Below are positions 18,591 to 27,088 of a DNA stretch of 64,000 nucleotides, piece by piece. The stretch is taken from contig NZ_JAALLN010000004.1 in assembly GCF_011751075.1 (NCBI RefSeq), positions 124,001 through 188,000 of the forward strand, read 5' to 3'. The translations under genes were made by a program, and so were the position numbers. The notes beneath the pieces are model-generated. The model saw only the letters and a list, made by a program, of their open reading frames with translations, was not told where the DNA came from and searched no databases. Positions within the stretch are counted from its first letter, which is position 1. Each line of letters starts with the position of its first letter. Source of the DNA: Flavobacterium poyangense (GTDB lineage Bacteria; Bacteroidota; Bacteroidia; Flavobacteriales; Flavobacteriaceae).

Positions 18591-18821
18591 ATTCATTTTT
18601 AGCAAAATTAATTTCATTTGCAAATTTTACAGAAACACAAATTAGAGCGCTTCGTTTCTATTGCGATGCCAAAAATATTTACTGTCAGTACATAAACTGA
18701 TCCAAAAAAGACTTAAAACTAACAGGATAAGTTTTTTTACTCTAGGGAATACATCCCAAAAAAAGCCACTAAACAACACTCCTTAAAAACAAAAAACAAT
18801 ATTTTACCAACAACTTGTATA

Positions 18822-18864
18822 CAAAAAAAACTGCCCCAAAAAGTTAGATCCTTTTTGGGGCAGT
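18822..18864 (-). terminator. Intrinsic terminator after M1 peptidase gene
   Basis: ACTGCCCCAAAAA (18830-18842) and TTTTTGGGGCAGT (18852-18864) form a perfect 13-bp stem with a 9-nt loop. Read leftward it is followed by eight T residues, so it terminates the leftward peptidase transcript. Confidence 0.9.
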
Positions 18865-18887
18865 CCGAAATTAAAATTCTGTTTTTT

Positions 18888-20756
18888 CTAGCTTTTCCAA
18901 GTATTATTGTTTGGAGTGGCATCCATAAAAATACCTCCGTCAATTGTTACTTGTTTGATTTGTTTTTTATTTTTTGAAGCAACGCTAGCCACTTTTTGAT
19001 TCTTCTCCCAAATAGCCGGTGTTTGATGTAATGTTTCTTTTGTATCGTCTGCATAAACAATATTCACATCAAATGGAATAGCAAAGCCACCTGTATTTTC
19101 TATCAAAATAGTTTGACCATTAACGCTTTTAACAGAAAGATCAATATAATTATTAGTGAAAAACCAATTATTAAAAAACCAATTTAAATTCTTTCCGGAA
19201 GCACTATTTATCGAATTAAAATAATCCCACGGAATCGGGTGTTTTCCATTCCAATTGTCCATATAGGCATGTAATGATTTTTTGAATAATGCATCTCCAA
19301 GCAAATCTTTTAGCGCAATATAAGACAGTGAGGCCTTCCCGTAGGAGTTATTTCCATATCCGGCGCCTGAAAGCTGTGAAGACATAGAAATAATAGGCTG
19401 ATCTTCTTCTGTTGACGGATCACTTATGTATTGTTTTACTCTAAATTCTTTATAAGACTTATCTGCAGCTTCTTTACCATGCTGTGAAATACCGATTAAA
19501 TATTCAAAAGTAGTAGCCCAACCCTCATCCATAAAAGCATATCGTGTTTCATTGATTCCCATATAAAAAGGGAAATACGTATGTGCTACCTCATGGTCCT
19601 GAACTAATTGAGCAAAAACAGGGTCATTCATTTGTGAATCATTACACATCATTGGATATTCCATATCGGCGAATCCCTGAAAAGCAGTCATTTTAGAAAA
19701 AGGATATGGAATTCCCGGCCAATTGTTCGAAAACCAATCTAACGCATATTGGTTGTTTTTTACAGACACTACAAAATCAGTCCCTTTTATATCATAAGCC
19801 GCCTGAACACTGGCACGACGGTTTGTTTTTTTGTCTACCACTACACTACTTGCATCCCATAAATAATGGTCGCTCAATCCGAAACAAACGTCTGTAATAT
19901 TTTTGGCTTCAAATTTCCAGATATTCCAATCATTTTGTTTGGTTACGACACCACTTTTCATTTCCTGCTCGTTAGCAATATGAAGCACTTCATCTGTTAC
20001 ATATGATTTTTTCAGACGAGCTGAAAATTCAGGTTGCAAAACCTCATCCGGATTTAATAAATCCCCTGTCCCATATACCACATAGTTTTTTGGTGCTTTA
20101 ACAGAATACGTATAATCATTAAAATCATTATAAAATTCCTGACGATCTGTATGAGGCAATCTGTCCCATCCGTTATAATCATCAAAAACCGTAACTCTTG
20201 GGTAACTGTACGCTACAAAGAAAGTAGTATTATCTATTTGTCCTTCTCTTCCACTTTCCTTAGATAAAGGGTAATTCCAATCGATATTGATTGTTATTTT
20301 GCTATGAGGAAGCATTGGCTTTTTCATTTTTACATTTCCAACCGTTCCCCAGTTTCTTCCATTCTCATTATAAACTTCTCCTTCAATTTTAAGAGACGTG
20401 ATGGTTAATCCTGCACTCAAAAAATCATCACTTACATCTCCTCCACGCGGTGAAGTGGGTTTATGAAGATTATTCACAAATCGAATTGGTAAATTTCTTA
20501 AGGTATCATTACTATTGTTTTCGTAAATGATAGTTTCAGTACCACTGACTACCTTAGTTTCTGCATTAACTGTAAGTTCCATAGTATACTTACCGTGATT
20601 TTGCCAATATTTTTTTCCCGGTTTTCCATCCATAGAACGGGTTCCGTTTTCGTAAGCTTCTTGAACATTTCTGGGCATATAAAGCTTTTGCGAAAAGCCG
20701 TTTTGCGACAGAAACAGAAACCCAAAAAGCAATAATTGGAGTACATTTTTTTTCAT
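18888..20756 (-). CDS. M1 family zinc metallopeptidase (aminopeptidase-like)
   Basis: A 622-aa secreted protein (signal peptide about 1-22, ending NGFSQ). The zinc site is H388-E389-V-A-H392 with the third ligand E411 in MDEGWATTFEY, spacing typical of gluzincins. The exopeptidase GAMEN motif is replaced by FADMEYPMM (362-370), as in a bacterial M1 subgroup, so aminopeptidase specificity is less certain. It is monocistronic. Confidence 0.9.
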   Translation of the reverse strand: MKKNVLQLLLFGFLFLSQNGFSQKLYMPRNVQEAYENGTRSMDGKPGKKYWQNHGKYTMELTVNAETKVVSGTETIIYENNSNDTLRNLPIRFVNNLHKPTSPRGGDVSDDFLSAGLTITSLKIEGEVYNENGRNWGTVGNVKMKKPMLPHSKITINIDWNYPLSKESGREGQIDNTTFFVAYSYPRVTVFDDYNGWDRLPHTDRQEFYNDFNDYTYSVKAPKNYVVYGTGDLLNPDEVLQPEFSARLKKSYVTDEVLHIANEQEMKSGVVTKQNDWNIWKFEAKNITDVCFGLSDHYLWDASSVVVDKKTNRRASVQAAYDIKGTDFVVSVKNNQYALDWFSNNWPGIPYPFSKMTAFQGFADMEYPMMCNDSQMNDPVFAQLVQDHEVAHTYFPFYMGINETRYAFMDEGWATTFEYLIGISQHGKEAADKSYKEFRVKQYISDPSTEEDQPIISMSSQLSGAGYGNNSYGKASLSYIALKDLLGDALFKKSLHAYMDNWNGKHPIPWDYFNSINSASGKNLNWFFNNWFFTNNYIDLSVKSVNGQTILIENTGGFAIPFDVNIVYADDTKETLHQTPAIWEKNQKVASVASKNKKQIKQVTIDGGIFMDATPNNNTWKS

Positions 20757-20889
20757 AAGTGATTTAGTTGTTAGTTGATTGATTAATTATGATATCAAAA
20801 TTAGTGGAAGATTCTACACAAATGTTACACTACAAAGTAAAATTATACTTTTAGTAGTTTACTTAAGTTATTCCTTAATAATTTTTTTT

Positions 20890-20929
20890 CCCTTTTACAT
20901 TTCACTTTTCACTTTTCACTTTTCACTCA
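20890..20929. repeat. Short TTTCACTTTTCACT tandem repeat
   Basis: The word TTTTACATTTCACTTTTCAC is repeated in short steps, related to the words of the 6641-6984 element. It is adjacent to the gapN terminator. Confidence 0.6.
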
Positions 20930-20965
20930 AAAAAAACCGCCCTTTTCAAAAAAGAAAAAGACGGT
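20930..20965 (-). terminator. Intrinsic terminator after gapN
   Basis: ACCG...CTTTTC (20936-20947) pairs with GAAAAAG...CGGT (20954-20965). Read leftward, a run of T residues follows. It ends the leftward gapN transcript. Confidence 0.7.
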
Positions 20966-20993
20966 AATCAAAAATTAATATATAACCTTTGCT

Positions 20994-22574
20994 CTACAAA
21001 ATATAATCGGTATTAATAAAATTCGATTCTTTGCTGTTAAGCAATTCCTGCAAAATTTTATTGTTATAATCAATATCTTTTGAAGCAACAAATGTACGAA
21101 TGGAGAAAGAACGCAAGGCGTCCGGAATACTTAAAGTACCCACGGCAGAATCTTTACGCCCAGTAAAAGGAAAGGCATCCGGGCCTCTTTGACAAGAACT
21201 GTTTAAGTTTACTCTGCAAACTAAATTGACCAAAGCATCAATAAGCGGTGCTAAAGTTTTAATATCTTTTCCGAATAAACTCACCTGTTGTCCGTAATTA
21301 GATTCGGCCATATCTTTTAATGGTTCTTTGATATCTTTAAAAGAAATTACCGGAACTACCGGACCAAATTGTTCTTCATGATAAACACGCATCTGTTTGT
21401 TTACAGGGAATAAAACCGCCGGAAAAATATAATTGTCAGCATGTTTTCCCCCTTTTTCATTCAGTATCTCTGCTCCTTTACTTTTTGCATCATCAATTAA
21501 TTCCTGAATATAGGACGGCTTCTCCGTTTCCGGAAGCGGTGTTAATGAAACTCCTTTGTCCCATGGATTCCCGAATACTAAAGCATCTACTTTTTCGGAA
21601 AAACGTCTGTTAAATTCTTCTCTAATCGATTCGTGTACGTATAATACTTTCAAAGCCGTACAACGCTGACCGTTAAAAGACAAACTTCCTGTTATACATT
21701 CCTGGATAGCCAAATCTAAATCGGCATCCGGCAAAATAATTGCAGGATTTTTGGCTTCGAGACCTAAAATCAAACGCAGTCTGTTTTTATTAGGGTGCTG
21801 ATCCTGTAGAGCAATGGCAGATTTACTGTTCCCGATTAAGGCTAACACATCAACTTTTCCTGATTTCATTATCGGAGAAGCCACTTCGCGCCCTCTGCCA
21901 TAAACAATATTGATTACCCCTTTCGGGAAACTGCTTCTAAATGCTTCCAGCAATGGCGAAATACACAGAACACCATGTTTAGCCGGTTTAAAAATTACAG
22001 CATTCCCCATAATCAAGGCCGGAATCAACAACGAGAATGTTTCATTTAACGGATAATTATAAGGTCCAAGGCACAAAACAACTCCTAATGGGCCACGACG
22101 AATCATAGCGTTTACGCCTTGTACTTTAGAGAAATGAGAACTTCTTCCGTTAAGTTCTTTATAACTGTCAATTGTGTCGTAAATATATTCTACAGTCCTG
22201 TCAAATTCTTTTTGGGAATCTCCTAATGATTTTCCAATTTCCCACATTAAAAATTTCACCACTTCTTCTCGTGTAGCCTTCATTTGTGTCACGAAACTTT
22301 CCATGCACTTTATACGATCGGCAACTTTCATCGTTGGCCACAAACCTTGTCCCATATCATAAGCTGCCGTCGCAGCATCTACTACTTCATGCGCCTCTTT
22401 TTCTCCCATAAAAGGAATAGAGCCCAATAATGTCGGCGTATATTTTTCTGTAGATGAAATAGTCGAAAAAACAGGTGTGGTTTGTCCGGTCCATTGTTTC
22501 AATTCACCATTTACAAGATAGGTATCTTGATTGATAAGGGTTTTAATCTGAAATTCTTCGGGTATTAAACTCAT
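20994..22574 (-). CDS. gapN: NADP-dependent non-phosphorylating glyceraldehyde-3-phosphate dehydrogenase
   Basis: A 526-aa aldehyde dehydrogenase-superfamily enzyme resembling GapN/np-GAPDH. It would oxidise glyceraldehyde-3-phosphate to 3-phosphoglycerate with NADP, bypassing ATP formation and giving NADPH. The catalytic cysteine is in [10 protein letters not shown] and the general-base glutamate in [19 protein letters not shown] matches the substrate-entry region of the family. The ATG at 22574 is preferred over one at 22610, which adds 12 poorly conserved residues. The upstream rhodanese gene is on the same strand but separated by a terminator. Confidence 0.85.
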   Translation of the reverse strand: MSLIPEEFQIKTLINQDTYLVNGELKQWTGQTTPVFSTISSTEKYTPTLLGSIPFMGEKEAHEVVDAATAAYDMGQGLWPTMKVADRIKCMESFVTQMKATREEVVKFLMWEIGKSLGDSQKEFDRTVEYIYDTIDSYKELNGRSSHFSKVQGVNAMIRRGPLGVVLCLGPYNYPLNETFSLLIPALIMGNAVIFKPAKHGVLCISPLLEAFRSSFPKGVINIVYGRGREVASPIMKSGKVDVLALIGNSKSAIALQDQHPNKNRLRLILGLEAKNPAIILPDADLDLAIQECITGSLSFNGQRCTALKVLYVHESIREEFNRRFSEKVDALVFGNPWDKGVSLTPLPETEKPSYIQELIDDAKSKGAEILNEKGGKHADNYIFPAVLFPVNKQMRVYHEEQFGPVVPVISFKDIKEPLKDMAESNYGQQVSLFGKDIKTLAPLIDALVNLVCRVNLNSSCQRGPDAFPFTGRKDSAVGTLSIPDALRSFSIRTFVASKDIDYNNKILQELLNSKESNFINTDYIL

Positions 22575-22620
22575 AATCTTGGTTATTTGTAATTTGGTTA
22601 TTAATCGCATTTTAAAAGAA

Positions 22621-22646
22621 AAAAAGAGGCTTTTTGGCCTCTTTTT
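22621..22646. terminator. Bidirectional intrinsic terminator between rhodanese and gapN
   Basis: AAAAAGAGGC (22621-22630) and GCCTCTTTTT (22637-22646) are perfect 10-bp arms around a 6-nt loop, with A and T runs on both sides. Confidence 0.85.
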
Positions 22647-22651
22647 CTTTA

Positions 22652-22960
22652 TTATTGTACTGTATCACCTTCCCAGTCCAGGATACCACCAAGTAAATTA
22701 TAGGCATTTGCTATCCCTAATTCATTCATGATCTGGCATGCCTTAGCACTTCTGGCTCCGGAACGGCAATACACATAGTAATTTTTACTTTTATCTAATT
22801 CTTCGATTTCGTAAATAAAACCTTGTCCTTTATTAATGTCAATATTTACGGCATTCTCGATGTAGCCGTCATTAAATTCGTCTTCAGTTCTTACGTCAAG
22901 TATAACTGCATTCTCGTCAGCAGCCAGTTGAGCAACCCAATCTTCTTGTGATAAATTCAT
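22652..22960 (-). CDS. Single-domain rhodanese
   Basis: A 102-aa cytoplasmic rhodanese. The active-site loop is C65-R-S-G-A-R-S, the classic thiosulfate/persulfide sulfurtransferase form. It would move sulfane sulfur between carriers. It is divergent from the Crp/Fnr regulator across 429 bp and within 7 kb of a persulfide dioxygenase, so it fits a sulfide/persulfide handling cluster. Its own promoter region does not carry the dyad seen upstream of the TSUP and persulfide dioxygenase genes. Confidence 0.93.
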   Translation of the reverse strand: MNLSQEDWVAQLAADENAVILDVRTEDEFNDGYIENAVNIDINKGQGFIYEIEELDKSKNYYVYCRSGARSAKACQIMNELGIANAYNLLGGILDWEGDTVQ

Positions 22961-23389
22961 AATAAATGTGTTTTTGTAAAATTACGACGTTTCTATTAAT
23001 TAAAAACGTGCCAAATGCGATTTCGATTATTATTCTCAGAAAACGTTTTAGAGAAAGGATTATAATCAGTATTTCACAAAAATACTCACTATTTTTAAAA
23101 ATTCAGTCTATAAAATCGATAGAAAATAGGATTTTTTCATTTGCATAAAATAGGTCTTAAAAACAATTTTCTGACAACTAATACCATTTCAATCTGCTAT
23201 CTTTGTAAAAAATTATACATTTTAAGTTCTTTTTGACAATAAAAATAAAATTCAAACCCCTAAAATCATTCGTTTGAAAGAGAAAAAAGTAACTCATACA
23301 TTATAAACCTGGTTCTTCTTTTTATAAAAAATGAAATAACTCTCATCAGCTTATAAATGATGATTCCGTGAGTATTAAAAAAAACAAAC
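22961..23389. promoter_or_regulatory. Divergent rhodanese / Crp-Fnr promoter region
   Basis: This is a 429-bp AT-rich region without a gene. A rightward Bacteroidota -7 element, TATCTTTG, lies at 23208-23215, about 175 bp before the regulator start. The stretch at 23171-23184 (CTGACAACTAATAC) matches the proposed Crp/Fnr dyad at about 9 of 14 positions and at nearly the same distance from the -7 element, hinting at weak autoregulation. Confidence 0.4.
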
Positions 23390-24016
23390 ATGCAAAATCC
23401 GTTAAAAAATATCTTCCCTAATTTCTCCGATGAACTTATCGCTACTATTGAAGAAAATGCAAGTTCACAGGATTTCGAAGCTGGAACCATCTTAATGCGA
23501 ACCGGACAATACATTAAAAACACGGTTTTGATCACCAAAGGGAAAATCAAAATTTATCGCGAGGGTGAAGACGGAGGAGAATTTTTAATGTACTACCTAC
23601 AACCCGGACAAGCCTGTGCCATCTCAATGATTTGTACCGCCAAAAGCGAAAAAAGCCAGATCATGGCCAAAGTTGTAGAAGATGTTTCGGTAATGATGAT
23701 CCCCTTGCAAATGATGGACAAATGGATGATGGAACACAGATCCTGGTACGAATTTGTAATAGATACCTACAGGAGTCGTTTTGAAGAGGTTCTCGAGGTT
23801 GTAGATAATATCGCCTTTCGTTCTATGGATGAACGTCTCGAATTTTATCTAAAAAGACATTCCGATGCCTGTGGTTGCACTGAAGTCAAATTATCCCATC
23901 AGGAAATCGCAACAGAATTGAATACCTCCAGAGAGGTTGTCTCCAGATTACTCAAAAAAATGGAACAACGTGGTCTCGTTAAATTAAACCGAAATCAGAT
24001 TGAGATTTTGAAATGA
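23390..24016 (+). CDS. Crp/Fnr family transcriptional regulator
   Basis: A 208-aa regulator with an N-terminal cyclic-nucleotide-binding-like beta-roll (about 20-120) and a C-terminal winged helix whose recognition segment is LSHQEIATELNTSREVVSRL (about 165-185). It lacks the N-terminal cysteine cluster of oxygen-sensing FNR but has C76 and C82 in the roll and a C-G-C pair near 159-161 (DACGCTEVK), which could sense sulfur species or redox. Two matching dyads at fixed distance from promoters of the TSUP and persulfide dioxygenase genes make it the likely activator of a sulfide-response regulon. Confidence 0.9.
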   Translation: MQNPLKNIFPNFSDELIATIEENASSQDFEAGTILMRTGQYIKNTVLITKGKIKIYREGEDGGEFLMYYLQPGQACAISMICTAKSEKSQIMAKVVEDVSVMMIPLQMMDKWMMEHRSWYEFVIDTYRSRFEEVLEVVDNIAFRSMDERLEFYLKRHSDACGCTEVKLSHQEIATELNTSREVVSRLLKKMEQRGLVKLNRNQIEILK

Positions 24017-24039
24017 GATTAGAAAAACACGAATTACAC

Positions 24040-24440
24040 TAATTTGCACTAATTTTTTCTTAGTTTTTCTATCTCTAAAAAAATTGCGCTAATTCATAGT
24101 GGTAAAAAATGTTTGTCACAGATTAGAAGATTAAAAAGATTAAAAATCTGTGCGAATCTTTTTAATCTGTGGCAAGAAAAACTATTCGTGTAATTCGTGG
24201 CTAAAAAACAACGACGGATTAGAAGATTAAAAAACTAAAAATCTATGCGAATCCTTTTAATCTGTGGCAAGAAAAACTATTCGTGTAATTCGCGGCTAAA
24301 AAACAACGACGGATTAGAAGATTAAAAAAATTAAAATCTGTGCGAATCCTTTTAATCTGTGGCAAGAAAAACTATTCGTGTAAATTCGTGCAATTAGTGG
24401 CAAAAGAAAAAACAATTCGTGCAAATTCGTGAAATTCGTG
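24040..24440. repeat. Tandem 95-96-bp repeat of GATTAGAAGATTAAAAA / ATTCGTG words
   Basis: Units begin with GATTAGAAGATTAAAAA at 24121, 24217 and 24312. Each continues through TCTGTGCGAAT, CTTTTAATCTGTGGC and ATTCGTGTAATTC. The edges (24040-24120 and 24400-24440) are further ATTCGTG words. The units share the inner and outer words of the nested-dyad elements. There are no unique spacers, so this is not CRISPR. Confidence 0.85.
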
Positions 24441-24455
24441 TTTAAAAAGGTCTTA

Positions 24456-24500
24456 TGTGATAAATGTTACTGTAGATTTCTACCAAACAAAGCACCTTTG
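24456..24500 (+). promoter_or_regulatory. TSUP promoter with Crp/Fnr-type dyad
   Basis: The dyad TGTGATAAATGTTACT lies at 24456-24471. The promoter core AACAAAG-CACCTTTG lies at 24486-24500, with ACCTTTG in the -7 position. The distance from dyad start to the final G is 44 bp, identical to the persulfide dioxygenase promoter. If the -7 element is placed normally, the dyad is centred near -41, as at class II Crp sites. Confidence 0.7.
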
Positions 24501-24516
24501 CTTAAAAATACAATAA

Positions 24517-25302
24517 ATGGAATATTTCGGTTACTTTGCTTCGATTATCATAGGAATCTCACTTGGCTTAATTGGCGGCGGCGGATCTATTCTTACTATT
24601 CCGATTTTGGTGTATTTGTTTAGAGTAAATCCCGAACAAGCCACTTCGTATTCTTTATTTATAGTGGGGTTAACCGCTTTATTTGGAAGTTACAGTCATT
24701 ATAAAATGGGGAATCTAAAACTAAAATCTGCTTTGTATTTTGCCATTCCGTCAGTGATTTCGATCTTGATCATCCGGGAGGTTATTTTTCCTCAAATTGC
24801 TCAAACCTTATTTTCAGTAGCTTCTTATACCGTTTCAAAAGATTTTCTGATCATGATTATCTTTTCCGTATTGATGATTACAGCGGCGGTCTCGATGATC
24901 AACAAAAACAAACCTGAAATAAAAGGTGCCGAAACCAACTACCCTCAACTAAGCTTAATTGGTTTTCTAGTGGGAATTGTAACCGGATTTCTGGGTGCCG
25001 GTGGCGGCTTTTTGATTATTCCGGCCTTACTTTTTTTCGCCAATCTACCCATGAAACAAGCCGTTGGAACTTCCCTATTAATTATCACAATTAATTCCTG
25101 CATAGGATTTGGAGGCGATTTGTACATCGGAACACCGATAGACTACACCTTTTTACTAAGCGTATCCGCCATGGCACTTATCGGAATGATCATTGGAAGT
25201 CAGCTTTCTAAAAAAATTGATGGTGCCAAACTGAAACCTATTTTTGGGTGGTTTGTTCTCGTAATGGGATTTTATATTATTACTAAGGAAGTTTTATTTT
25301 AA
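24517..25302 (+). CDS. TSUP (TauE/SafE) family sulfite/sulfonate exporter-like permease
   Basis: A 261-aa polytopic membrane protein with two homologous halves, each starting with a glycine-rich segment (LIGGGGSIL near 20 and FLGAGGGFL near 157). This is the TauE/SafE (DUF81) pattern. Family members export sulfite, sulfoacetate or related anions. The regulatory site shared with the persulfide dioxygenase suggests export of sulfite made when persulfide is oxidised. The first ATG gives a proper N-terminal membrane segment. Confidence 0.9.
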   Translation: MEYFGYFASIIIGISLGLIGGGGSILTIPILVYLFRVNPEQATSYSLFIVGLTALFGSYSHYKMGNLKLKSALYFAIPSVISILIIREVIFPQIAQTLFSVASYTVSKDFLIMIIFSVLMITAAVSMINKNKPEIKGAETNYPQLSLIGFLVGIVTGFLGAGGGFLIIPALLFFANLPMKQAVGTSLLIITINSCIGFGGDLYIGTPIDYTFLLSVSAMALIGMIIGSQLSKKIDGAKLKPIFGWFVLVMGFYIITKEVLF

Positions 25303-25390
25303 GGCCTGAAGTTTTATATTCTTTTTTAACTATCTCTTGTTGTAATTAGAGGTTCAAAAAAACATCCAAAGAGGTTTAACTGAAAATCGA

Positions 25391-25995
25391 AATTTTGGCT
25401 AAAGCCTCTAATTATGAGCACTCTATTGCTCCTCCAGCTAAAGCTGAAGGCTATTGAAATTTTTATTCTATTTATAAGTTTTATCCTAATTTCAACAACT
25501 TCTTCTTTTTATTAATTGCTACCAAATTTAGTTGGAGATTTACAAATACACATTAAAAAAACTTTAGCCAAGCCTACCCTTTTGGCTAAAGCCCTTGTTT
25601 AACAATCTAAAATTAATCCTCCAACTGAAGCTGGAGGCTATTCATTTTTTTGTTCCATTTGTTGATTTCATTATAATATAACCCCTTTTAATTGCCTTCA
25701 GCTTTAGCTGGAGATTTACAAATACACACTAAAAAGGCTTTAGCCAAAACAAGTATTTTCACTAAAGCCCTTAATAACAACCTAAAATTAATCCTCTCCA
25801 GCTGAAGCTGAAGCTTATTCATTTTTTTGCTCCATTTGTTGATTTCATTATAATAGCTAACCCTTTTTAATTGCCTCAAGCTTTAGCTGGAGATTTACAA
25901 ATACACACTAAAAAGGCTTTAGCCAAAACAAGCGTTTTGACTAAAGCCCTTAATAACAACCTAAAATTAATCCTCCAGCTAAAGCTGGAATCTAT
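25391..25995. repeat. TTTGGCTAAAGCC / CCTCCAGCTTTAGCTGGAGG palindromic repeat array
   Basis: A first copy lies at 25391-25457. Three tandem units of 176-179 bp then begin at 25514, 25690 and 25869. Each unit opens with an AGCTTTAGCTGGAG-type dyad, continues with ATTTACAAATACACA and CTTTAGCCA, and closes with CTCCAGCTGAAGCTG. Single copies recur at 49859-49921 and 62248-62310. The array fills the 707-bp gap between the TSUP gene and cydB; no gene is seen in it. Confidence 0.88.
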
Positions 25996-26009
25996 TGAAT
26001 ACTCTTGCT

Positions 26010-27086
26010 TTAATGCTCCCCATACCCAATATCATCCATTTTACCGCTAAAAACACGATACTGAATAATAAAATAAACAACCACCAACGCCAAAGCCACA
26101 AAAAACCAACTCATTCCCACAGACAAACCGTATTCGCCGGCTGCAGCGTTGTAAATCGTTAATGACGGATTGACTTTATTAGTAGAAGGCAAAACATTAG
26201 GAAAAATAGAAACTGCTGTTGAAGCAAATCCTCCGACCAAAAACAAGGTTGAAAATATAAAACCGTGTCCGTCTTTTTTAAAAGAGCGTACTTTAAACAA
26301 ACCTACTATTCCAACAAAAGTCATTAGAGGGAAAAACCAAAGAATCGGATTCTCAATAAAGTTATGGAACGGTTTCGGCTCGATAAAATGCCAGATTTGT
26401 AAGGAGATAAAAACCAAAATCAGTAAGACAATATTGAGTTTAAAAACGACATTTTTGAGTTTTATATTTAAGGATGAATTGGTTTTGTAAATAATCCAGT
26501 TGGCACCGTGAATGGTTAGCGCGACCACACTTACAATTCCGAGAAACAAGGTAAACCAATCGATAATTCCCAATTCATTGGCCTGCGGACTAAAAGTTGG
26601 ATTCCATAAAGGCAAAAAGAAATAATGAGCTTCCTGAGTAGAAACGCCATTGGTTACCATTCCTAAATTAACACCACGAACGATATTCCCCAAAGCAATC
26701 CCAAAAAACAAAGCCAAAAGCAAACTGGCAATCCCAAAAGCTTTATCCCAAATAGTCTCCCACATCGGATGGTGGATTTGTCCGCGCATTTCTAAACCAA
26801 TAGCACGAAAAATCAACAACCACAAAATCATGATTAAAGGCAGATAAAATCCGCTAAAAGAAGAAGCGTATAAAGTTGGGAAAGCAAAAAACAAAACCCC
26901 TCCGGCTGCAATAATCCAAACCTCATTCGCATCCCAAAACGGACCAATAGCGTTGGTAATTGCTTTTTTATCTTTTTCTGTTTTTGCAAAAAACAAATGA
27001 ATGATTCCCGCTCCAAAATCGTAACCGTCTAAAACAATATAAACGGCCAAAATTCCCATTAAAACTACGTACCAAAAAAATTCCAT
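26010..27086 (-). CDS. cydB: Cytochrome bd ubiquinol/menaquinol oxidase subunit II
   Basis: A 358-aa inner-membrane protein of normal CydB length, with about nine membrane segments. The family signatures LDGYDFGAGI (20-29) and GPFWDANEVW (47-56) are intact. With CydA it forms a high-affinity quinol oxidase that does not pump protons and, as known for bd oxidases, tolerates sulfide. It lies 2 bp after cydA, leftward. Its position between two sulfide-handling operons is functionally coherent. Confidence 0.97.
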   Translation of the reverse strand: MEFFWYVVLMGILAVYIVLDGYDFGAGIIHLFFAKTEKDKKAITNAIGPFWDANEVWIIAAGGVLFFAFPTLYASSFSGFYLPLIMILWLLIFRAIGLEMRGQIHHPMWETIWDKAFGIASLLLALFFGIALGNIVRGVNLGMVTNGVSTQEAHYFFLPLWNPTFSPQANELGIIDWFTLFLGIVSVVALTIHGANWIIYKTNSSLNIKLKNVVFKLNIVLLILVFISLQIWHFIEPKPFHNFIENPILWFFPLMTFVGIVGLFKVRSFKKDGHGFIFSTLFLVGGFASTAVSIFPNVLPSTNKVNPSLTIYNAAAGEYGLSVGMSWFFVALALVVVYFIIQYRVFSGKMDDIGYGEH

Positions 27087-27088
27087 AT

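Noticed and set aside
18830..18864. Insertion-sequence terminal repeat remnant
   Set aside because: The perfect stem followed by a T run in the leftward direction is fully explained as an intrinsic terminator; no transposase trace is nearby.
23266..23550. Leftward frame over the Crp/Fnr start
   Set aside because: It is antisense to the Crp/Fnr N-terminus and its promoter region, with no recognisable features.
24121..24400. Possible CRISPR array
   Set aside because: The period is 95-96 bp with the whole unit conserved; there are no short repeats with unique spacers and no cas genes.
24429..24623. Alternative frame overlapping the start of the TSUP gene
   Set aside because: It covers repeat DNA, the promoter dyad and the TSUP start in another frame, with no recognisable protein features.
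25688..25879. 63-codon leftward frame
   Set aside because: It is one unit of the tandem palindromic array and is not maintained in the other units.
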